Positions 11,865-22,328 of a stretch of DNA of 64,000 nt are shown piece by piece. A program made the translations under genes and the position numbers. Origin of the DNA: Chenopodium formosanum. Lineage: Eukaryota; Streptophyta; Magnoliopsida; Caryophyllales; Amaranthaceae. The stretch's first letter is position 1. The number at the start of each line of letters is the position of its first letter. The stretch spans positions 40,566,001 to 40,630,000 of the forward strand of contig CM044857.1 in the NCBI GenBank assembly GCA_024500155.1, in the 5' to 3' direction. The notes beneath the pieces are model-generated. The model ran no database searches, was not told the DNA's origin, and was given only the letters and a program-made list of their open reading frames with translations.

Positions 11865-12345
11865 CTGATCATAACTTTTGATGTATAAGTGATAATGCAG
11901 TGATTCTAATTGAATTGGAAAGTATACTTGATGATCTTTCCAATGATAGGTCACACGCCAAAATCCAATAAGAGACGCAAAAGTTATGGCCTGTCGAAGT
12001 TGACGAATTCTGCTGCCGCGTACCCGCGCCCGATCAGGCGACCTCCGCCCGATCGGGCGTGAGCTCGAACAAAAATTCGCCCTTTGTTCGCCCGATCGGG
12101 TGAACCTCGCCCGACAAATCTTTTTTTCTTCACTTGATTTCTCCAAAAATCCGCCCGATCGGGCGAATTTCCCTTGATTTTCTTCCTCACTTGCGCGCCC
12201 GATCGAGCGAAATAAAGCTCCGACAAATTTTCATTTGCGCGCCCGATCGGGACTCCTTGCCCAATCGGGCACATTTTCACTCGATTTTAACCCTTAGGTG
12301 CGCGCCCGATCGGGCGAGCCTCGCCCGATTGAGCCCGTACCCAAA
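11865..12345 (+). repeat. Conserved leader followed by GC palindrome series, copy A
   Basis: The plus strand starts with ATAACTTTTGATGTA, continues with GATCTTTCCAATGATAGG, GTCACACGCC, AAAAGTTATGGCC and GAATTCTGCTG, and then runs into about ten copies or variants of CGCCCGATCGGGCG spaced 15-45 bp apart (12027-12340). The same ordered leader words occur at 22329-22465 in an unrelated-looking LTR, followed there by different GC-rich palindromes. It reads antisense to this element's genes. The function is unknown. Confidence 0.65.
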
Positions 12346-12574
12346 TCGGAATGCTTATTCTTCCAACTTTTTCTTTTTAAAACTCCTTACTTATTGATCT
12401 AATACCTGTACAAAAACACCTTGGAAAGGTAAAATTGCACTCTCCTCACCTCTCTAGAACAATAAAAATAAAAAGAAGGAAAAACTAGCCTAGAAAGCAA
12501 GAAATACGGGTTGTCTCCCGCAAAGCGCTGGTTTATCTAGGTCCCGCACGACCCTCTTACCACAAGACTAAAAG

Positions 12575-14099
12575 TTAGGACCCTTGGCCTACCGCTTGAT
12601 CGGGTGGTTTCTCACCCAGTCGAGCGGTATTTAGACCACGACGCGGCTTCTTGACATGCCCTGTGGGTTGCCAATTCACCTTATCTGGTGGATCCTCCTT
12701 GTCGTGGAATGGGGGTTCTTTACTACTACTCACAAGAGACCTCTTTTTGACCGATGGTTGCTTCAAATTATCACTAGATTGATCAATTGCAACTCGATCT
12801 GGTGGAACACTTACTATAGGCTCAGCTTCCACAACTTGCTTGTTTATTTCTACCTTCTCATCTTCAAAGCCAAGACCGACAGTGTAGAGGGCTCTTTCTA
12901 TTACATCAACTTCCTTTTGCCATTTGTCTATTTCATCTGTAGAAGATGCAACACAAGATACCGCCTTCAAGGGATCTTTTACAAGAGCTTGGGGCTTATT
13001 AGAACAATTATGAACCACATTAACACTAAAACACTTCTCCTCTGTCATGGGGCTTTTAGGGGTATTATTCAAATTGAAAGTAATTTTATCATCCCCTACT
13101 GATAGTGTCAACTTGCCACATTTCACGTCTATAATTGCTCCTGCAGTGTTAAGGAATGGTCTGCCCAAAATAATTGGGGTTTGCATATCCTCAACCATAT
13201 CAAGAACAACAAAATCAACAGGTATATAAAATTTACCTACTCTAACAGGAACATCCTCTAAAACACCTAAGGGGTATTTAAAAGAACGGTCGGCCATTTG
13301 TAGAGTAATATTAGTAGCTTTTAATTTACCCATATTTAGCTTGGAACACACCGACAATGGCATGACACTAACGCTAGCACCCAAATCACATAATGCATTA
13401 TCAATCATTAGATTTCCAATATGACAAGGGATAGAAAAACTACCCGGATCTTTCAATTTAGGTGGAGATTTATTTTGTAGTACGACACTACATTCTGCAG
13501 TAAAAGCGACTGTCTCTACCTCACTAATAGATCTCTTTCTTGTCAATATTTCCTTCATGAATTTTGCATATGCAGGAATTTGTGTAATTAGTTCTGTGAA
13601 GGGGACTGCTACCTGCAAATCTTTAACCATCTCTAGAAACTTACCAAACTGCTTATCCAAATTTGTTTTTAAGTGACGATTAGGGAATGGAAGTTTGATA
13701 ACCGGCTTTGGAGTATTACTGCTCTTATCTGGAGCTGCTACTTTCCCTGGAGTTGTATCCTGCAATGTATTATCAGAAATATTAGTACTACTCTTTAGCA
13801 ACATTGTTAGGTTTAATGGAATCAAGATTAGCATTGTTCATTAAAACAGGTTCATCATTTCTGGGCATAGGGGGCCCATCATAGTGTAAACCACTCCTTA
13901 GAGTAATTGCGAAGGCTTGATCTGTAGGCCTGGTTGGCTGTGCTAGTAGGGCTCCCTGTTGACGGGCTTGTAGAGTAGAAGAAATCTGCGCAATTTGATT
14001 ATCTACTATTTTATTATGTGCTATGATCGAGTCAATTTGGGCATCTCTACTCTCCATGTGCTTTTGCATACTAGCCAGCATCGCTCTAATTTCTACCAA
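12575..14099 (-). pseudogene. Athila-type gag C-terminus and protease
   Basis: Two overlapping frames (13788-14099 and 12575-13834) together give the C-terminal gag spacer and a retropepsin. The active-site motif is CDLGASVSVMPLS, near residues 148-160 of the 419-aa frame, and a downstream PIILGRPFLNT forms the ILGRPFL block of this protease family. The preceding KFMKEILTRKRS is typical of Athila ORF1. A one-base shift separates the two frames. The C-terminal tail is rich in charged residues and itself encodes a variant of the element's GC palindrome (about 12596-12626). No RT follows. Confidence 0.85.
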
Positions 14100-14216
14100 A
14101 GCAGGGTCGGAAGATGAGGAGGGTTGTTGTGGTTGGTTCTTCTGGCCAGCATTGGGATGGTAGTATTTCTGCTGTGGTTGTTGTGGTGCCTGTGATTGTT
14201 GTGGAGGTGGCGGATT

Positions 14217-15388
14217 TTAAACATTGGTGCTCCGGTAGGAAAGATATGGATGATTCCGGAACCCGGAATTGTAGGTGTTGGAGTATGGGTCATTCTGCCT
14301 ATAAGCTTGAAAGGCATTGACTTGCTCCACGGAACTCCTGCAATCTTGCTCCCTATGACCTACAATTCCACAATTTTCACAGAAAGCCTCATTAGAATTA
14401 TTATTAATTGCAGAAACATTAGCTATATTTAAAGTACTAAGATTATCTAATTTTTGACAAATAGAGGTTAATTGAGCTTGTAAAAAGGATACAGATTCAA
14501 CACTATGTTTCCCTTTGTTAGCAAACCCTCTAGGATTCCCATATTGGGAATTGTGGATTGCCATATCTTCGATAACTTGACCTGCATCATCAACATTAAG
14601 GTTCATAAACCTCCCACTAGCAGCAGAATCCAATATTGTTCTAGATAAATTTCCAATCCCATTATAAAAGGCTTGGATTAACTGCCATTGTGCTAAATTA
14701 TGGTGGGGACACTCCCTCTGCAGATCCTTGAATCTTTCCCAAGCCTCATACAAAGTCTCATCTGGCTCTTGGGCAAAGTTTTGAATTGCGCTTCTTAGCA
14801 AAGCTGTCCTCTCTGCAGGATAATATTTATTATAGAAATTTAAAACAAGAGTCTCCCAGTTAGTTATACCAAGTGCAGTTCTATTTAATCCATTATACCA
14901 TAATTTGGCTTTTTCACATAAAGAAAAAGAAAGAGAATCTCCCTGATTTGGTCCTGTGTGACTCCAGCTTGCCTGATGGTATTGCAATATTGACAGTCGT
15001 CTGCAATATGAAGATTTGGGTCTTCACCCTTAGCTCCACTGAATTGCTTCCTTTCTATCATCGTGATAAATTGGGGTTTAATCTCGAATTGCACCCCATC
15101 AAGAGCCGGAGTAGGGGTAAGATGTGGAAAATTTGTAAGCGTCGGCTGCGAATAATCACTGAGCTTCTTAGGTGCCGTCATCTCTGATTCTGAAGGTACT
15201 TCCGAATCACTTGAATCAGATGGAGGGCCGCTAGGAATATTACCACCAGAACTTGCCAGTATTTTCCTGTATAAATTCTTTTGTCTATGAAAAGAGCGCT
15301 CGATCTCAGGGTCGAAAGGAATGTAACCTGATCTGGAACACCTGGGCATAAACAAAGAACTAGAAGACAAATATGAGAACGGTCCCAA
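14217..15388 (-). pseudogene. Athila-type gag
   Basis: Two overlapping minus-strand frames, 14885-15388 and 14217-14987, make one gag interrupted by a shift near 14930. The second contains the retrotransposon gag core (NWETLVLNFYNKYYPAERT and DETLYEAWERFKDLQRECPH). It also has a CCHC zinc knuckle, CENCGIVGHREQDC, near residues 204-217. A further shift near 14220 separates it from the Gln/His/Pro-rich spacer before protease. It is a capsid/nucleocapsid protein in intact relatives. The first start codon is about 70 bp from the primer-binding site, as usual. Confidence 0.88.
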
Positions 15389-15459
15389 AGAACTTACGTT
15401 CTCGGGGACGAAAGAAAATAATCTAGACTATAAAAACAATCAGAAATAAAAATAAAACC

Positions 15460-15484
15460 GTCTCCCCGGCAACGGCGCCAAAAT
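15460..15484 (-). other. Primer-binding site of the nested element
   Basis: On the minus strand, just inside the 5' LTR, the sequence is TGGCGCCGTTGCCGGGGA. This is the widely seen plant Athila/Tat primer-binding site, attributed to tRNA-Asp. It marks 15486-16829 as the 5' LTR. Confidence 0.85.
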
Positions 15485-15485
15485 T

Positions 15486-16829
15486 TGACAGGCTAAAGTC
15501 GTATCACCTAATCAAAAGTAATTCCTAAAACCACTAACTAATAATAGATAAGGAAGTAGGGTCGAATCCACAGGGAACGAGTCTTTCTATTCCTAATTAA
15601 TTATTATAATCTAAATTATTAAGTAACTAAAAGTTCTTATTTAAAGGAACTATACTACGAAGAATATGAGTAGGGAGAAATCAAATGATAAAAGACTTAG
15701 GGCATAGGTTCACCAATAAATAATATTCCAGGGTAAAATATAATAATCAATCATCAATGCATTAATTAATTAGATCATAAAGGGCTTTCGCTACGTATTA
15801 CAATCACATAATTAATCTACCGGTATTAAATCTCATCTCTCGAATCTCGACTTAACCATTTATAAATTAACCTGCCTATTGAAACTAGACCTAAAAATCA
15901 ATCCTCATCTCTCGAATCTCGAATCAATATTGTCAAACTCATGCATAAAAGATCAGGCCTAATCTAGTCACAGAGCATTAAATCAATCAATAGGAAATTA
16001 ATCAAGCATTGACAATCAACAACAATAAATTACCTCTTCATATTATTTATGGATCCCCATAAACCCTAGAAAGAAAACTACTCAGACATAATTAAAACTA
16101 AACTAATCAAAGCAATTAAAGGAGACATGATGAAAGAAATAAAGTAAATAGCTGAGATTAAAGAAGAAGAAATCGTTGCCAAAGTAATCGGAATTAAAGA
16201 GTTGAATTAAGAACAAAGTTGTAGAGAGAGAAAATAATCTAAGTAGAGAGAGAAAATCTAAAGGAGAAGGTAAAAAAAGAGTAAAAAAAAAAGATACTAA
16301 ACTTGCTTAACGGAAAAGTATTTATATTAAGCAAGAATCCTAAACTAAACAAACTTAATCGACGATTAAAAATCTACTAATGCCAACACGCGCCCGATCG
16401 GGCGAGGCACCGCCCGATCGGGCCCGCCTTTTTACTCCCAATGAATGTTTCTCTTCTCGCGGAGACCCTTCGGGCTACTTGGACTCCTTGTTTAGGCTTG
16501 TACCTCGGCCCAAACCAAATATCCTCCTTGGGGCTTTAATCATTCGGTCCAATGCCTCATCTTCTCATAAGTCGAGCCCTTAATCACCGGTTCGATGAAT
16601 CTAACCAATCTTGGGCTATGAAAGATGGTCGTGCTCTTCCAATGCTTGTAGTCGCTCCATAAAATCTCGGGAAAATGCTCCAAGAGTGCAATTCCCTATA
16701 AAACTCAACCAAAACTACAAAAACACTAGAAAACACATATTAGTAATAAAAGTGGCTCTAAAGAGCCAAAAACACTACCAATTATGACCAAGGGACGGGG
16801 GTAAAATACTATATAAATTGGACACATCA
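15486..16829 (-). repeat. 5' LTR of the nested Athila-like element
   Basis: A 1344-bp LTR with TG...CA ends, nearly identical to 8783-10064 apart from two indels and about twenty substitutions by eye. It has an 83-bp block near 15629-15712 that is absent from the left copy, and it lacks one of the GC palindromes. Confidence 0.93.
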
Positions 16830-16834
16830 ATTGC

Positions 16835-17215
16835 TGCCTCATATTCGGCTTCGTTATTCAAAGCTTTGAATGAAAATTTGAGCGCATACTCAAAGGATTG
16901 GCCTTCGGTAGAGGTTATCACTACCCCTGCCCCCGAACCATTTACGGTGGAGGATCCATCCGTAAAAACGGTCCAGATTTTCTTTTCTTCATTTAGCGTT
17001 TCCTAGTACGAGCATTCGGCCAGAAAGTCCGCTAGAGCTTGAGCCTTGATGGCTGCTCTCAGCTGGTAGCTGATGCTGAACTCAGTGAGCTTGAAAGCCC
17101 ACTTGGCTAGCCTACCAGATTTTTTAACTATGCCGAGGAATTTTTTCAGTGGCTGATCAGTTAAGACCACTATCTGATGGCAGTCAAACTAGGGCCTCAA
17201 ATTCCGAGCGGCTAC
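16835..17215 (-). pseudogene. RNase H junction and second RNase H domain, upstream part
   Basis: The minus strand continues pol after RT. It has the end of the first RNase H (DQPLKKFLG and QALADFLAE), then the start of an additional RNase H with WTVFTDGSS (catalytic Asp) and NNEAEYEA (catalytic Glu) directly at the nested element's edge. The stop at 17003-17005 is TAG where Gln is expected. Another stop lies near 17188. The rest of the domain is at 8522-8777. Confidence 0.82.
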
Positions 17216-18542
17216 CACTACTGCATAAGCAACTTTTTCGAGTAGGGGTAGCGAGTCTCGGCATTCGTCAGAGTGTGGCTGACGAAGTAGATCGGCTGCT
17301 GAACTTTTTCTTCTTCCCTCAGCAGCACTGCACTTATAGTGGCTGGGCTGACTGCCACGTATAAGTACAGGGTTTCCCCTTTGGTTGGACGAGCCAGCGT
17401 CGGAAGTTGAGCTAGATGCTTCCGAAGCTGCTTAAAGGCTTCTTTTTGCTCGTCTTCCCAGATGAGCTCTTTGGTTTTTAGGAGTTTAAGGGCTTTAAAG
17501 AAGGGCAACCCCTTATCCGAGGCTCTAGAGATGAACCTTGAAAGGGCAGCCATTCTTCCGGTGAGCCGCTGAACGTCCCTCTTTGTTTTTGGCTCAGGAT
17601 GATCAAGCGCTGCTTGCACCTTGGTGGGATTGGCATCAATCCCTCTTTTACTGACCATGAAGCCGAGGAATTTCCCTGAATTCACGCCGAAGACACACTT
17701 CTTCGAATTCAGCTTCATTTGGTGTTTTCTCAAGGTGGCGAAGGTTTCGGTCAGGTCCGTAACATGGTCTTTATCTTCCTTGCTTTTGACGATAGAATCA
17801 TCAACATAGACTTCCATTTTTCGACCTTTTTTATCGGCGAAGACCTGATCCACCAGCCTTTGATATGTTGCCCCCGCATTTTTCAATCCGAAAGGCATCA
17901 TTTTGTAATTGTACACCTCGGCGTTCGTGACGAAGGTCGTCTTTGCTCGGTCGCCGAGGTGCATGAAGATATGATGATACCCCGAGAATGCGTCCATGAA
18001 ACTGAGCAGAGTATGCCCACTTGTCGAGTCGACTAGTTGATCGGTCCTCGGCAAGGGGTAGAAGTCCTTCGGACAAGCCCTATTTAGGTCCGTGAAGTCA
18101 ACGCACATTCTCCAGGTGCCATTTGCCTTTTGAACCATCACCACATTAGCCAGCCATTCTGGATACTGACAGGGTTTGATAAATCCTGCATCCAGCAACA
18201 TTTTGACTTCGGCTACGATGTCTCGGTTCTTGCTTGCGGAATAATTCCGCTTCTTTTGCTTAACGGGCCGACACGTGGGGTCAACGTTAAGCTTATGGGA
18301 GATGAGGTTCAGACCAATCCCGGGGATGTCAGTTGCCGAGAAAGCGAACACATCTCTTTTATCCTGAAGAAGTTGGATGAGCTCGACACGGGCGTTCAGA
18401 TCGAGATCCTGTCCGATAGAGACGTGTTTTTCGGGGTCTCCTTCGATCAACTCTATGGTTTTAGTCTGCTGATCCAGCTCCATTGCTTTGGGGTCGGACT
18501 CTTCCCAATCTGGCCTGCTGACTTCCCAGAATTTTTCTTCGG
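17216..18542 (-). pseudogene. Reverse transcriptase and first RNase H of Tat pol
   Basis: The longest open stretch of pol, 421 codons from 18483. The RT core is easy to read: WRMCVDFTDLNRACPKD (residues 125-140), FMDAFSGYHHI with the first catalytic Asp (162-172), MPFGLKNAGATYQRL (196-210) and the YVDD box (226-229). The connection and first RNase H follow (LYLYVAVS near 385). A shift near 17250 ends the frame and joins it to an out-of-frame stop. The frame to protease is also lost near 18540. The catalytic residues are intact although the gene is not. Confidence 0.92.
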
Positions 18543-19262
18543 CTAGCCCTCTGAGTCTTTCGGCTCAGATGAAGGACCAGCCTTTTCTTTCCTTGACGAT
18601 TTTTCTTTGTCCAGGGAACCTTGGGCCGAAGCACTTAGGCCTTTCGCCTTCTTTGTACTTCGCTCCATTTCTTTTTCTTTCTCCTCCTCATCCTCGCCGT
18701 CATCGTCCTCCGAGCAACTAGTGGATGGCTTGAGGTAGTTGCATCTTCGGGCTTCCTTTTGGCTGCCCTCGATTCTTTTGGGGTAGCCGGCGTCTGAAAC
18801 ATAGATCATGATTTGATGATACGTGGAGACTACCCCTTGAATCTCGTGAATCATATGTCTCCCCATGATCACGTTGTATACTGATAGAGCGTCGATGACC
18901 AAGAACTCAGCCATGAAATTCCTGGCTGCTTCATCGCGGCCGATGGTGACAGGAAGAGTGATCTTCCCGTCAGGGTAAGTTGAAGACCCGTTAAATCCGG
19001 ATACCGGGAAGGGTACCAGCTTGAGGTGCTTGGTCTTCAGCTTAATTTGGTTGTAGGCCTTTCGGAACAAAATATTTGCCCAGGAACCACCGTCGACGAG
19101 GGTTCGCCAAACGTTGTGGTTGGCCAACGTGGTGACGATCACCAACGAATCCTCATGAGGGTATGTCACCCCCCAGCAGTCGACGGTTGTGAACGTCATG
19201 TTCGGCACCGCGATTGAGGAGGCTGAATGTCGGCATTGTTCAGCTGGTGGGTCAGTGCCCTA
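18543..19262 (-). pseudogene. Protease region of the Tat element
   Basis: The frame at 18543-19208 contains a retropepsin with active-site segment LVDGGSWANILFRKAY and downstream VYNVIMGRHMIHEIQGVVST, which is the usual Tat protease layout. The second Ser of the common DGGSSA motif is Trp here. A long acidic and basic linker rich in Asp, Glu, Lys and Ser follows. A TAG at 19260-19262, where a Gln codon is expected, separates it from gag. Confidence 0.8.
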
Positions 19263-21063
19263 AGGTGACGTTTTCGCTCCCTCGGAGAACACATCCCCCC
19301 ATGAAATGGCCAGAATCAGAGGGTACATCTCCTTTTTTGGTGCCTTGTTCTTTCGGGGGAAGTCAATTTGTTGCCGAGAGTCCTTCTCGGCATTTTCAGC
19401 TTTCTTTTCCTCGTAGTGATCCACGAGGTATTTTTTCAAGTATCCTCTTTGGACTATATGCTCGATCTGGTCCTTCAGCTGGATACATTCCTCGGTGTTG
19501 TGTCAAGGAGACTCATGGAACTCATACCAACGATCTTTATTTTTCTGCTGATACCACTGGGGAAGTGGTCTCGGTTTTTTGTACTTATGCTCGTCCTTAG
19601 CCACGCTGTAAATTTTTGCGCGGGGAAGGGCGAGCGTAGTGTACGTTCGAAACTACCCGTGTGCGGGGTAGATTTGTCCTTTTTCGGCTCGACGGCTGAA
19701 GATGATTCGGAGGCTTTCCCCTTTCCTTTCTTTTGGCCTTGGCCTTCGGACGATTGTTGTTTTTGTTTCCCAGTCCTTGTTTGGGGATGGGTTTTTGCCT
19801 TGTTCCACTCTTCGGCTCGGATGAATTTATCCGAAGCGTTCAAAGCTTCCTCCAGGGTCTGCGGGGGAAGCATGACCATGAAGTCAAGGAACTTTCCAGT
19901 CCGTAGGCCGTGTTACAAAGCAAAAACGGCCAACCCTTGGTCCTGGCTTGTGATGCCGGACGACTCGTTGCTGAAGTGAGTCAGGTAGTCTCGGAGACTT
20001 TCGGTCTCCCCTTGCTGCAGGCCCATGAGCTCTGCAGTTGTCTTCTCTCGGCGATTTGCCGTAGAAAACTTGCTTTTAAACTTAGTGGACAGATCGTCCC
20101 ACCTAGTTATCGAACCTTCCGTGACCCCCTTGGAGATCCACGGTTGCGCGACCCCTTGAGAGTGGTGGGAAAGTATTTGCACCAGGTTGCTTCAGACCTA
20201 GGGTTCAGATGCATGTGCCCCTCGTAAAAGGCAATGTGGTCCTTCGGATCCGAAGTACCATCATACGTGATATGCGACGGGATTTTAACCGTCTACACAT
20301 GCTCTTCTAGAATCCATTGCTCGAATGGAGAACTGGTGGGAAGCATTACGTCCTTTCCTTTGTTCCTAGCCGTGGGGACCGCACTCCGCCCTCTTAGAGA
20401 GGTAGAAGTGGTTTTTGTCCCCGGCCGGGAAGACTCGGGATGAGTGTCAGCGTGGTCAGGGAGAGAGAGGCGACTGTGCACACTCGGTTCCCTCGTGCCG
20501 AAACGGTCGTAGACGCTTCGGCGAGCAGACTCTGACCGAGAGGCAGAGCTGCTGCTTTTGTTGCTCTGATAATTTTGGGTGTTGGACTCCCTGAAGTAAT
20601 GCGAGTTCTTTTTTCTTTCTCGCTCAGTTCTCTAAGTATCCTCTTCCCATTTGTCCTCCAATTACTTGAAGGATGGAGGCTTTACTCCCTCCTAGTCGAT
20701 TCTCCTCCGCTGATGCCTCGTATGCGGAGATGATCGGTCACGTGGAGGCGGCTGACCCCAGCTTTCATGGCTTCCTGAAGACCGCGAGCGCTCTCGCTAT
20801 TTCCTCAGTCGAGGGCCCTGTTTGAGGGGTTCTCGGCTGAGAACGGGAACGAGAATGGATGCTCAAAGGTTGACTTCAAGCATTGGATTGACTCGGACGA
20901 TGAGAGTTCGTCCGCTGAGTGCGATGAGAGGGAGACTGAGTTCTCTCCCGAGATGTCCCTTCCGAGCTAGCCCCCTCCGAGGAGAGCCAACCTGGTGAAG
21001 GCTCTTCTTTGACTAAGAAAGGCCACTTCCGTCAGATTTTTTGTTCTTACGATTCTTAGCCAT
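19263..21063 (-). pseudogene. Gag of the Tat element
   Basis: The frame can be followed from an ATG at 21061-21063, about 55 bp inside the primer-binding site. The N-terminal part is rich in Arg and Ser. The gag core is at 19913-20182 (RWDDLSTKFKSKFSTANRRE and GETESLRDYLTHFS) and the Lys/Gln/Ser-rich C-terminal part at 19475-19879, followed by a segment with NTEECIQLKDQIEHIVQRGY. Stops interrupt it at 21013-21015, near 20880, at 20293-20295 and near 19500, and there is at least one shift near 19640. Most stops are TAG where CAG is expected. Confidence 0.82.
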
Positions 21064-21116
21064 TGTTACTAAGATTGAGTAGAACGATTAAGATTGGCTT
21101 GGTTTTTTGAAAGTCT

Positions 21117-21134
21117 TCCCCACATACGGCGCCA
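21117..21134 (-). other. Primer-binding site of the Tat element
   Basis: Read on the minus strand, the sequence starting about 3 bases inside the 5' LTR is TGGCGCCGTATGTGGGG. It begins with TGG, as expected for pairing with a tRNA 3' CCA end. I do not assign the tRNA with confidence. Confidence 0.75.
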
Positions 21135-21137
21135 AAT

Positions 21138-21558
21138 TGTTTCGGGTAAAACAATGGGACCTTTGGCAAGGTCCTATGAAATGGGCTGAAGACAGATCTC
21201 AGTTCAAGTGATGATGGGCCGAAGGTTTCCTGCACAGCCAACACACGTAAACTAGCCTCGGGGGTTGTGCCGAGGAAGCCCTCCGATGCCGAAGTCAGTA
21301 CAGTGCGTAGAGGGAGAGAAAGCTATGCAAGAGAATTAATTGCTTGAGGCTATTTGTGAATGAATGCAAAGTGGGAGAAGTGAATGCTTTTATACCTTAG
21401 CACAATGGGGAGAAATGGGCTTGGAGCCAAGTGGGCTAGCCACGTTGACTGGACCCTTGACTTGACTTGGCATGGATTGGAGAATTGAACCTTTGACCTT
21501 GGGCTTATAATTGAATCATTTATGGACTGGCCCAATTGACATAAATTGGACCCAAACA
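21138..21558 (-). repeat. 5' LTR of the Tat element
   Basis: A 421-bp long terminal repeat with TG...CA ends, near-identical to 1862-2279. A TATAAAAG box on the minus strand at 21387-21394 is the likely start region for genomic RNA. A primer-binding site follows directly at its inner edge, which makes this the 5' copy. Confidence 0.93.
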
Positions 21559-22328
21559 AAAGTAATTGGTGATTGGGTGATCTTTCAAGCTTTCCAGCAT
21601 AATTGGGATTTTTGGTATGAAAGTAATTGGTGATCGGGTGTGGAATCAGATTTTTTTCTTTTTGAAAGATGGGTGTGGAATTAGATTACCATGAAATGAA
21701 TTTTATTATTTCTTTCTTTTTAAATCAAATTTGAGATTGCGATTTATTAAGGAGTCATATTATGATAAATTGCTTGTCAGTTTCTCACTATCAAAAAATT
21801 AAAATACAAAATAATGTGAAGTTTTATTGCCGTCAATCAATAACTTAATACTAAAACAGACACCGGGAGTGACACGTGTCACATCCTGGTGCTGTTTTTT
21901 CCCTCCAAAACTCCCCTTCCCTTTTTAACCTTTTTTTTCTTTTTTCTTTTTTTTTTTATAACATTTGATTCTATAATAATATCATTTCAAATCTTTTATA
22001 TTATCTTTATGACAACTTGATAACTTGTTATTTGGTATGATTTTAGGGTACTTTTGAACCTTGTTTTCGTTATTATTTGGCATCAAAGTTCATTTTTTAA
22101 TCCTATTTTTATGCAAATTTTGTATCATCTATGCTTCACGGATTATTTGTGTTTTTGATGTAATGTAGCTACTTTTAGCACTATGGATGTAATCAAGCAT
22201 GAGTGAGCAAGGAAAAGGGTAAGCTTGGTTGATAGAGCAATAGAGGAAGAAGGATGAGTGCCTTAAAGAGAAATGAAAAACCTTTGGAAAGCCTTGAAGG
22301 GTTGTTTGCACAAGGGTCAACTTCAACT

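Larger units (their letters stand above)
8783..16829 (-). mobile_element. Athila-like LTR element with gag-protease only, nested in Tat RNase H
   Basis: An 8.0-kb element with LTRs that run TGACAGGC...GACACATCA on the plus strand, flanked by ATTGC at 8778-8782 and 16830-16834. Its primer-binding site, polypurine tract and coding strand all put it on the minus strand. It encodes an Athila-type gag with a zinc knuckle and a retropepsin, but no trace of RT, RNase H or integrase in any frame. Downstream of protease it passes straight to a motif (about 12505-12535, AGCGCTTTGCGGGAGACAAC on the sense strand) that in Athila elements follows the genes. It would therefore need enzymes from a partner element. 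Its LTRs differ less than the host element's LTRs, which fits a later arrival. Confidence 0.92.
1862..21558 (-). mobile_element. Tat-lineage Ty3/gypsy LTR retrotransposon, decayed, with a nested element
   Basis: A 19.7-kb element, about 11.65 kb without the nested copy. It is bounded by LTRs that begin TGTTTCGGG and end CCCAAACA and is flanked by the 5-bp duplication AAAGT (1857-1861 and 21559-21563). The order on the minus strand is LTR, primer-binding site, gag, protease, RT, RNase H, second RNase H, integrase, a non-coding gap, an antisense gene, polypurine tract, LTR. A second RNase H and an extra reading frame between pol and the 3' LTR are known traits of the plant Tat lineage. All frames carry stops or shifts, so this copy is not autonomous. 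By eye the two LTRs differ at roughly twenty sites, mostly C/T or G/A. Confidence 0.93.

Noticed and set aside
18488..20443. Plus-strand frames across the gag-protease region
   Set aside because: They are shadows of the minus-strand gag and protease, which show clear family motifs.
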